Of a stretch of 5,223 nucleotides of DNA, positions 1-4,557 are shown piece after piece. Position 1 is the first letter of the stretch; every line of letters begins with the position of its first letter. Origin of the DNA: an uncultured Massilia sp. (GTDB lineage: Bacteria > Pseudomonadota > Gammaproteobacteria > Burkholderiales > Burkholderiaceae). A model generated the notes under the pieces. The model saw nothing but the letters and a program-made list of their open reading frames with translations. It made no database searches and was not told the origin of the DNA. Location of the stretch: contig CAMPHU010000297.1 of the NCBI GenBank assembly GCA_946886065.1, forward strand, positions 1-5,223, written 5' to 3'. The position numbers and the translations under genes were made by a program.

Positions 1-868
1 TGCCGATCTTCAGGAAGGTCGACAGGTAGTCGCGCGGCGCCAGCAGCAGCCACACGGGGATCACGGAAGCGATGAAGCCGTAGCCGATCAGCATCCAGGT
101 GAGTTCGGTGCCGGTGAAGGTGAACATCGGGCCCAGGACCGGGGAATCGTGCACCCACTGGCCGCCGATAATGGCCAGCATCAGCAGCACGAAGCCGATC
201 ATCGACACTTCGCCGATGCGGCCGACGCGCACGTAGCGCGAGTACAGGCCCATGAACAACGCGATCGGGATGGTCGCCATCACGGTGGAGGTGCCCCATG
301 GGGAACCGGTCAGCGCCTTCACCACGATCAGCGCCAGCACCGCGAGGATGATGACCATGATCATGAAGGTGCCGAGGAGGGCGATCATGCCCGGGATCTC
401 GCCCATTTCCGACTTGATCAGGTCGCCCAGCGAGCGGCCGTCGCGGCGGGTCGAGATGAACAGCACCAGGAAGTCCTGCACGGCGCCGGCGAACACGACG
501 CCGGCGAGGATCCACATCATGCCGGGCAGGTAGCCCATCTGGGCGGCCAGCACGGGGCCGACCAGCGGGCCGGCGCCGGCGATCGCGGCGAAGTGGTGGC
601 CGAACAGCACGTACTTATTGGTCGGTACGTAGTCGAGGCCGTCGTTGAATTTATAGGCCGGGGTCTGGCGCTTGGGGTCGAGCTGCATCACCTTGCTGGC
701 GATGAAGAGCGAATAGAAGCGGTAGGCGATCAGGTAGATGCAGACTGCCGCCGCGACCACCCAGATGGCGTTGATGGTTTCGCCGCGCTTGACTGCGACG
801 ACGCCGAGCGAAAATGCACCCAGCAGCGATAGCGCGACCCAGCCGAGCGCGCGCATTGAACGATTCAT
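1..868 (-). CDS. cstA: CstA-family carbon starvation / pyruvate-type membrane transporter (N-terminal part, 3' end outside window)
   Basis: Reading the minus strand from ATG at 868-866 gives 289 open codons that run off the left edge. The protein begins MNRSMRALGW and is very hydrophobic, with about eight membrane segments visible (roughly residues 7-27, 33-56, 88-110, 116-138, 162-184, 195-210, 221-238 and 257-276). Family hallmarks of the CstA domain are clear: YRFYSLFIASKVMQLD near 49-64, YKFNDGLDYVPTNKYVLFGHHFAAIAGAGPL split across 72-102, then GPVLAAQMGYLPG and GAVQDFLVLFISTRRDGRSLGDL to about 150. The family is usually about 690 residues, so well under half is present. Known members (E. 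coli CstA, BtsT) take up pyruvate and have been linked to peptide use under carbon limitation; the substrate here is inferred. The start is supported by GGAGGAG at 880-874, five bases upstream. The gene is divergent from a two-component system that probably regulates it. A BtsT-like name would fit equally well. Confidence 0.95.
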   Translation of the reverse strand, partial: MNRSMRALGWVALSLLGAFSLGVVAVKRGETINAIWVVAAAVCIYLIAYRFYSLFIASKVMQLDPKRQTPAYKFNDGLDYVPTNKYVLFGHHFAAIAGAGPLVGPVLAAQMGYLPGMMWILAGVVFAGAVQDFLVLFISTRRDGRSLGDLIKSEMGEIPGMIALLGTFMIMVIILAVLALIVVKALTGSPWGTSTVMATIPIALFMGLYSRYVRVGRIGEVSMIGFVLLMLAIIGGQWVHDSPVLGPMFTFTGTELTWMLIGYGFIASVIPVWLLLAPRDYLSTFLKIG

Positions 869-873
869 TGTGA

Positions 874-880
874 CTCCTCC
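874..880 (-). promoter_or_regulatory. Strong Shine-Dalgarno site of cstA
   Basis: The minus strand reads GGAGGAG, then five bases (TCACA), then ATG. This near-perfect anti-16S match fixes the cstA start at 868. It also contains two GGA triplets, the core of CsrA binding sites, in the position where CsrA would compete with ribosomes. Confidence 0.85.
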
Positions 881-904
881 GATAAGGATTGGTGCTTCTT
901 GTTC

Positions 905-921
905 CGCCGGTGGGGCCGGCG
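905..921 (-). promoter_or_regulatory. Small GC hairpin in the cstA leader
   Basis: CGCCGG and CCGGCG form a 6-bp perfect stem around a 5-base loop. It lies inside the predicted 69-base untranslated leader of cstA, about 25 bases upstream of the ribosome binding site. No T-tract follows on the minus strand, so it is not a terminator. It could stabilise the leader or help present a regulator site; no function can be assigned from sequence alone. Confidence 0.4.
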
Positions 922-943
922 CATTTATTCACAGCTACCGGGG

Positions 944-972
944 AGTATCTTGCACTTGTATTTGGCTCGCAA
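944..972 (-). promoter_or_regulatory. Candidate sigma70 promoter for cstA
   Basis: On the minus strand TTGCGA (972-967) and GATACT (949-944) are separated by exactly 17 bases. Each matches four of six consensus positions. Transcription would start near 937, giving a leader of about 69 bases. The moderate match to consensus fits a promoter that needs an activator, and phased repeats lie directly upstream of the -35 box. Assigned by eye only. Confidence 0.5.
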
Positions 973-979
973 GCGCATG

Positions 980-1011
980 ATTACGGAGAGGCTGCGTAGT
1001 ATTACGTAGAG
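980..1011. promoter_or_regulatory. Helically phased direct repeats, probable activator-binding site for cstA
   Basis: ATTACGGAGAG (980-990) and ATTACGTAGAG (1001-1011) are 11-base direct repeats with one mismatch, 21 bp apart, about two helical turns. Between them lies a partial copy containing CGTAG (995-999), exactly 10 bp before the CGTAG at 1005-1009. The array ends eight bases upstream of the predicted cstA -35 box, about -43 to -74 from the predicted start, the usual place for a class I/II activator. The most likely binder is the NarL/FixJ-type regulator encoded at 2638-3270. The repeats are seen directly; their function and binder are inferred. Confidence 0.55.
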
Positions 1012-1057
1012 AAATTGGCGCGCCGAGAAAGTAATCGAGTGGTGTTAGCTCAAGCAG

Positions 1058-1085
1058 GTCATTCCGGCGAAGGCCGGAATCCAAG
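1058..1085. repeat. Dispersed extragenic palindromic repeat (GTCATTCCGGCGAAGG type)
   Basis: ATTCCGGC (1061-1068) and GCCGGAAT (1073-1080) make an 8-bp perfect stem with the loop GAAG, flanked by GTC and CCAA. This matches the very common proteobacterial repeat GTCATTCC-n-GGAATCC. Its reverse strand translates to the telltale spurious peptide WIPAFAGMT and its forward strand to SGEGRNPS. Such elements occur in many copies between genes in beta- and gammaproteobacteria. The family is recognised from memory; copy number in this genome cannot be seen here. Confidence 0.75.
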
Positions 1086-1160
1086 CTCTGTATGCACCGG
1101 CGAAACGCTTGACTTGGGCCCCGGCCGAGGGGGACGCCGAGTCCCGGGCGACGGTCTTGC
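1086..1160. repeat. Probable downstream arm of the dispersed repeat, GC-rich and rich in short palindromes
   Basis: After the first palindrome the sequence continues with CTTGACTTGGGCCCCGGCC (1108-1126) and ends with CCCGGGCGACGG (1143-1154), resembling the 'TTGGGCCCCGGCC...GGGCGACGG' arm often found with such repeats. Short palindromes include GGGCCC (1116-1121), CCCGGG (1143-1148) and a GGGAC/GTCCC stem (1131-1135 with 1141-1145, 5-base loop). CCAAG at 1081-1085 is complementary to CTTGG at 1113-1117 (read CTTGG), so the two arms could pair. There is no credible gene here. The exact outer boundary is uncertain. Confidence 0.45.
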
Positions 1161-1224
1161 GGATCTCGCGGAGAACGTCATCAGCGCCTTGCAAGCTACT
1201 TAGACCAGAAAGCGCTCCCAGGCG

Positions 1225-1230
1225 TAAAAT
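1225..1230 (+). promoter_or_regulatory. Possible -10 box for the kinase-regulator operon
   Basis: TAAAAT lies 34 bases upstream of the chosen kinase start and matches five of six bases of the -10 consensus. No convincing -35 box is present at 16-18 bp; the closest is TTAGAC at 1200-1205 with a 19-bp gap. If this is the -10, transcription begins near 1237, which would exclude an ATG at 1229 as the start of translation. Confidence 0.3.
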
Positions 1231-1264
1231 GCGCGCATGCAAGTTTTCAATGTGGACGCGCCAA

Positions 1265-2641
1265 ATGGCTGAGACCTTACGCCTGAGACAAAAGGTGATC
1301 GTGCTGGCGATCGCACCGCTGATCGTGGCGCTGGTGGCGATCGCACTCTTCGTGCGCCAGCAAGCCGTGACGCTGGCGCAGCAGCAGCGCGCCACCATCC
1401 AGCGCGCCTACCTGGACAGCAAGGAAGCCGAGCTGCGCCATTACGTGGCCCTGGCCACGCGCTCGATCGCCCACCTGACCCGCTCGGGACGCAACGACCC
1501 CGCCACCCTGGCGGAAGCCAAGCGCATCCTGGCCTCGCTCAGCTACGGCGACGACGGCTACTTCTTCCTGTACGACATGCAGGGCAACAACCTGATGCAC
1601 CCGCGCCAGCCCGAGCTGGTCGGCAGCAACATGTGGAACTGGCGCGACGACCTGGGCGAACCGACCATCCAGCGCCTGATCCAGCGCGCCCGGGCGGGCG
1701 GCGGTTTCCAGCGCTACCGCTGGGTCAAGCCTTCGTCCAGCCAGCAGGCGCCCAAGCTCGGCTACGTGGTGCCGGTGCCGCACTGGGGCTGGATGATGGG
1801 CACCGGCATCTACCTCGACGACGTGGAAGCCGCGCTGGCCCAGATCGACGCCCAGCAGTCGCGCAATATCGAAGAAACCCTGCTGTGGATCGCCGGCCTG
1901 GCGATCCTGGCCGCGCTGACGGTGGCCACCGGCGGGCTGGCCCTGAACATCAGCGAGCACCGCGTGGCCGACGCCAAGCTCAAGGCCCTGGCCCAGCGCG
2001 TGGTCGACTCGCAGGAAGAAGAACGGGCGCGCCTGTCGCGCGACCTGCATGACGGGATCAGCCAGGCGCTGGTCTCGGTCAAGCTGCAGCTGGAGGCGGG
2101 CATCATCCGCCTGGGGGGCGACGACGCCCAGCGTGCGCAGGCGAAGATCGGCCTGGAACGCACGGTGGAGCAGGTGAAATCGGTACTGGGCGAGGTGCGC
2201 CGCATCTCGCACGACCTGCGTCCGACCCTGCTGGACGATCTGGGCCTGGCGCCCGCGCTCGACCACCTGGCCAGCGAATTCGGCGAACATGCAGGCACAC
2301 CGGTGCGCTTCCGCGCCGAAGGGCAGCTCGACGGCCTGCCCGAGATGGCGGGCACGGTGCTGTTCCGCGTGGCCCAGGAAGCCCTGACCAACGCCGAGCG
2401 CCATGCGGGCGCCGGCTGCATCGACATGAGCCTGGTGCGCGCGGGACGCTGCCTGACCCTGGCGATCCAGGATGACGGCCTGGGCTTCGACGCCGACAGC
2501 GTGGCCGTGCACCCGAAGCGCGGCATCGGCCTGCGCAACATGATGGAAAGGATGGAAGCGATCGGCGGCCGGCTCGCGATCGCCTCCTCGCCGGCCGGCA
2601 CCCGCGTGGTGGCCAGCCTCGACCTGGAGGAACAGGCATGA
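1265..2641 (+). CDS. Cache-domain sensor histidine kinase (HisKA_3 / NarX-DegS type)
   Basis: This 458-residue membrane kinase phosphorylates the partner regulator encoded immediately downstream. Membrane helix 1 is at about 11-30. An extracytoplasmic single-Cache (sCache_2-like) domain spans about 31-200, with DGYFFLYDMQGNNLMHP (97-113), PELVGSNMW (116-124) and the closing HWGWMMGTGIYLDDV (173-187). Membrane helix 2 is at about 205-227. There is no clear HAMP domain; a short helix leads into the HisKA_3 motif ARLSRDLHDGISQ with phospho-acceptor His262. The HATPase domain shows the N box (ALTNAERHA, Asn376), DDGLGFD (403-409) and RGIGLRNMMERM (419-430). The reading frame is open further upstream, to an ATG at 1109, but those codons fall in the repeat. 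ATG 1265 gives a normal N-terminus just before helix 1; ATGs at 1229 and 1250 are alternatives, and none has a strong ribosome site. The stop overlaps the regulator start by 4 nt. sCache domains of this type often bind acetate, propionate, pyruvate or similar; the ligand here is inferred. Confidence 0.93.
   Translation: MAETLRLRQKVIVLAIAPLIVALVAIALFVRQQAVTLAQQQRATIQRAYLDSKEAELRHYVALATRSIAHLTRSGRNDPATLAEAKRILASLSYGDDGYFFLYDMQGNNLMHPRQPELVGSNMWNWRDDLGEPTIQRLIQRARAGGGFQRYRWVKPSSSQQAPKLGYVVPVPHWGWMMGTGIYLDDVEAALAQIDAQQSRNIEETLLWIAGLAILAALTVATGGLALNISEHRVADAKLKALAQRVVDSQEEERARLSRDLHDGISQALVSVKLQLEAGIIRLGGDDAQRAQAKIGLERTVEQVKSVLGEVRRISHDLRPTLLDDLGLAPALDHLASEFGEHAGTPVRFRAEGQLDGLPEMAGTVLFRVAQEALTNAERHAGAGCIDMSLVRAGRCLTLAIQDDGLGFDADSVAVHPKRGIGLRNMMERMEAIGGRLAIASSPAGTRVVASLDLEEQA
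2625..2632 (+). promoter_or_regulatory. Shine-Dalgarno site of the response regulator
   Basis: TGGAGGAA lies inside the last codons of the kinase, seven bases before ATG 2638. With the ATGA stop/start overlap it implies translational coupling, keeping kinase and regulator in fixed proportion. Confidence 0.75.
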
Positions 2642-3270
2642 GCCAAGAAGTGAAGATACTGCTGGTGGACGATCATCCCCTGGTGCGCGACGGCCTGCGC
2701 GCGCGCCTGGAAGCCGCGCCGCACCTGCGCGTGGTCGGCGAGGCCGGCTCCGGCCAGGAAGCGCTGGAGCTGGCCGGCCGGTGCCAGCCCGACCTGGTGC
2801 TGATGGACGTGAACATGCGCGGCGGCAGCGGCATCGACGCCACCGCCCGGCTCACGGCGCGCTATCCCGGCATTGCGGTATTGATCCTGTCGATGCACGA
2901 CAAGCCGGAGTATGTGAGCCAGGCCATGCAGGCCGGCGCGCGCGGCTATGTGCTCAAGGACGCACCGGGCAAGGACATCGTGCTCGCCATCGAGACCGTG
3001 ATGGGCGGCGGCATCTACTACAGCGCCGCGCTGGCGCGCCAGCTGGCCAGCCCGCTCGCGGCCGACAACCAGCTGACCTCGCGCGAGCAGGAAGTGCTGC
3101 GCCATATCGCCGCCGGCCAGTCGAACAAGCAGATTGCCCGCGAACTCGACCTGTCGGTGCGTACGGTCGAAACCCACCGCCTGAACATCAAGCGCAAACT
3201 CGGCATCGAAGGGCAGGCGGAGCTGATCCGTTTCGCCGTCCAGCGCGCCGGATTCGAAGAAAACCCATAA
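2638..3270 (+). CDS. NarL/FixJ-family response regulator transcription factor
   Basis: This 210-residue protein is the DNA-binding partner of the upstream kinase. The receiver domain (about 5-120) has the full active site: acidic pair Asp11-Asp12 in ILLVDDHPLVRDGL, phospho-acceptor Asp57 in LVLMDVNM, Ser85 in LILSMHD and Lys107 in GYVLKD. A linker leads to a LuxR-type helix-turn-helix at about 146-205, with LTSREQEVLRHIAAG, SNKQIARELDLSVRTVETHRLNIKRKLGI and AELIRFAVQ. Length and order are typical of the family, so phosphorylation-driven dimerisation and promoter binding are expected. The start overlaps the kinase stop (ATGA). Likely targets, inferred from position, are the divergent cstA promoter with its phased repeats at 980-1011, and possibly the promoter at 3328-3356. 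No residue needed for phosphorylation is missing. It is not the LytTR type that controls btsT in E. coli. Confidence 0.95.
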   Translation: MSQEVKILLVDDHPLVRDGLRARLEAAPHLRVVGEAGSGQEALELAGRCQPDLVLMDVNMRGGSGIDATARLTARYPGIAVLILSMHDKPEYVSQAMQAGARGYVLKDAPGKDIVLAIETVMGGGIYYSAALARQLASPLAADNQLTSREQEVLRHIAAGQSNKQIARELDLSVRTVETHRLNIKRKLGIEGQAELIRFAVQRAGFEENP

Positions 3271-3280
3271 ATCGCCTTCC

Positions 3281-3288
3281 TGCATGCA
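3281..3288. repeat. 8-bp palindrome TGCATGCA after the regulator stop
   Basis: A perfect 8-bp palindrome starts ten bases after the regulator stop codon. It is too short to be a terminator and has no T-tract. It is recorded only as part of the structured gap between the two operons. Confidence 0.25.
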
Positions 3289-3297
3289 TATTTAGCG

Positions 3298-3315
3298 GAT
3301 ACCGTATCTTTACGG
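3298..3315. promoter_or_regulatory. Overlapping palindromes, possible operator upstream of the HDOD gene
   Basis: GATAC-C-GTATC (3298-3308) is a perfect odd palindrome. It overlaps CCGTA-TCTT-TACGG (3302-3306 with 3311-3315), a second perfect inverted repeat. The right half continues into TTACGGA (3310-3316), identical to seven bases of the repeat at 981-987 upstream of cstA. The site sits about 12 bases before the candidate -35 box, where an activator could bind. It could equally be an RNA hairpin in the 3' end of the regulator transcript. Confidence 0.4.
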
Positions 3316-3316
3316 A

Positions 3317-3334
3317 AACACCGGGTGTTGCTTT
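3317..3334 (+). terminator. Weak hairpin, possible terminator of the kinase-regulator operon
   Basis: AACAC (3317-3321) and GTGTT (3325-3329) form a 5-bp stem with a 3-base loop, followed by GCTTTCTAATAATT. The stem is short and AT-rich and the T-tract is broken, so it is a poor intrinsic terminator. No better one is seen in the gap, so read-through into the HDOD gene is possible. Confidence 0.22.
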
Positions 3335-3356
3335 CTAATAATTGGTGCACTAAGAT
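3328..3356 (+). promoter_or_regulatory. Candidate sigma70 promoter for the HDOD-PAS unit
   Basis: TTGCTT (3328-3333) and TAAGAT (3351-3356) are separated by 17 bases; the -35 matches three and the -10 four of six consensus positions. The region is AT-rich compared with its surroundings. Transcription would begin near 3363, leaving a leader of about 22 bases to ATG 3385 and only about ten to the alternative TTG at 3373, which favours the ATG. Confidence 0.4.
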
Positions 3357-3384
3357 CATCTGAATATCACCTTTGAAACAACAC

Positions 3385-4557
3385 ATGGCCGCGCAGGAAC
3401 TAGATTCAATTCCGCTGGTTGCATTCGACCCGGTCGCCAATGCGCAGAACGAGTGGGTAGCGCTGTGCCTGCGTGTAGCATCAGGCGACGACATGCCGGC
3501 GCGCCTGCAGGCCGTGTTCGGCATGCCCGACCTGCTGGCCGCGATCGCGCCGCTGGACGGCCTGCTGATGGTCGACAGCCCGGCCGCGCTCACGCATCCT
3601 GTGCTGGCGCTGCTGCCTGCCAACCGCATCGGTTTCGTGGTGCCGGCCGGCGCGCTGCTGGAGGAGGGCGCCGTGCGCCGCCTCGGCGAGCTGCACGAAG
3701 CCGGCTACCGCGTCTGGCTCGACGGCGCCGTTCCTGAAGGCGTGAAGGCCCCGGCCGCCCTGCGTTCCGTGGCGCGCGACTGCAGCCGGGATACGCCGCC
3801 TTCCGGCCGCCTGGCCGCCCTGTTCGGGCCGCACCTGGCGCGCAATGTGGGCAGCGCGCAGCGCTTTTCCGAATGCGAGAACGCCGGCTTCGACTGGTTC
3901 AGCGGCGACTATCCGATCGACCTGGCGAGCTTCCCCTCGCCGAGCGACGACGGCAGCTCGCGCCGCCGGCTGCTGACGCTCCTGGGCCTGCTGGCGCGCG
4001 ACGCCGATTCGCGCGAGCTGGAACTGCAGCTCAAGCAGGATCCGACGCTGTCTTACCATTTGCTCAAGCTGGTCAACTCGGCCGCCTTCGCGGTCAGCAC
4101 GCAGATCACCAGCTTCAACCAGGCCATCAACCTGCTGGGCCGGCGCCAGCTGCAGCGCTGGCTGCAGCTGCTGCTGTACGCGCGCCAGCAGCCGGACGGC
4201 CCGCCGAACCTGCTGCTGCCGCTGGCCGCGCGCCGCGGCGCCCAACTGGAAGCCCTGTGCAAGCACGCTGGCGGCGACCGCGACGAGCAGGACATGGCCT
4301 TCATGACCGGCGTGTTCTCGCTGCTGGACCGTCTGCTGCGCATGCCGATGCGCGACATCGCGGCCGACCTGTGCCTGCCCGAGCATATCGCGGGCGCGCT
4401 GCTGGAGCGCGGCGGGACCATGGGCGGCTGGCTGCGCCTGACCGAGATCGATCCCTCCGAGCAAGACCTGGAGCGGGCCGGCGTGACGCTCGACGTGTGG
4501 TGGAGCAGCCAGCTCCACGCGTATCACTGGGCGATACAGGTGGGCCGTAATGTCTGA
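3385..4557 (+). CDS. HDOD-domain signalling protein with degenerate EAL-like N-terminus
   Basis: This 390-residue soluble protein has the layout of YuxH-type EAL-HDOD proteins. Residues about 8-185 look like a decayed EAL domain: the opening VAFDPVANAQNEWVALCLR takes the place of 'qPIfd...vaYELLfR', and GFDWFSGDYP (168-177) takes the place of the usual 'GFDLFQGYFF' end. The catalytic EAL glutamate, the metal-binding acidic residues and a KxD motif are not recognisable, so cyclic-di-GMP hydrolysis is unlikely. The HDOD domain starts near 195 and is well kept: LKQDPTLSYHLLKLVNSAAF (216-235), ITSFNQAINLLGRRQLQRWL (241-260) and FMTGVFSLLDRLLRMP (306-321). HDOD domains lack the HD metal site and usually act as scaffolds in signalling. 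An in-frame TTG at 3373 would add four residues; neither start has a clear ribosome site. The stop overlaps the next gene by 8 nt, so the two products probably act together. Confidence 0.85.
   Translation: MAAQELDSIPLVAFDPVANAQNEWVALCLRVASGDDMPARLQAVFGMPDLLAAIAPLDGLLMVDSPAALTHPVLALLPANRIGFVVPAGALLEEGAVRRLGELHEAGYRVWLDGAVPEGVKAPAALRSVARDCSRDTPPSGRLAALFGPHLARNVGSAQRFSECENAGFDWFSGDYPIDLASFPSPSDDGSSRRRLLTLLGLLARDADSRELELQLKQDPTLSYHLLKLVNSAAFAVSTQITSFNQAINLLGRRQLQRWLQLLLYARQQPDGPPNLLLPLAARRGAQLEALCKHAGGDRDEQDMAFMTGVFSLLDRLLRMPMRDIAADLCLPEHIAGALLERGGTMGGWLRLTEIDPSEQDLERAGVTLDVWWSSQLHAYHWAIQVGRNV
4538..4544 (+). promoter_or_regulatory. Shine-Dalgarno site of the PAS-protein gene
   Basis: AGGTGGG ends five bases before ATG 4550, within the last codons of the HDOD gene. 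It supports the overlapping start and translational coupling of the two genes. Confidence 0.55.

Noticed and set aside
149..832. Long plus-strand open frame opposite cstA
   Set aside because: It is antisense to a clear CstA-family coding region; the product is rich in His, Asp, Gln and Arg, as expected from reading a GC-rich gene backwards, and it matches no family.
1109..1137. TTGACT at 1109-1114 as a -35 box for the kinase
   Set aside because: At 17 bp downstream the sequence is GGGACG, not a -10 box, and the segment lies within the repeat.
1015..1203. Possible small protein in the divergent intergenic region
   Set aside because: Most of it is the translated dispersed repeat (SGEGRNPS signature), with no ribosome site.
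1277..2512. 411-codon minus-strand open frame across the kinase
   Set aside because: It is a reverse-strand shadow of the kinase gene, with low-complexity Ala/Arg/Gln/His/Val composition and no domain motifs.
1810..3285. 491-codon minus-strand open frame across kinase and regulator
   Set aside because: It spans two well-supported genes on the other strand, and its composition is that of a GC-bias artefact.
3373..3375. TTG as the start of the HDOD gene
   Set aside because: It adds only four residues, has no ribosome site and would lie only about ten bases from the predicted transcription start; ATG 3385 is more plausible.
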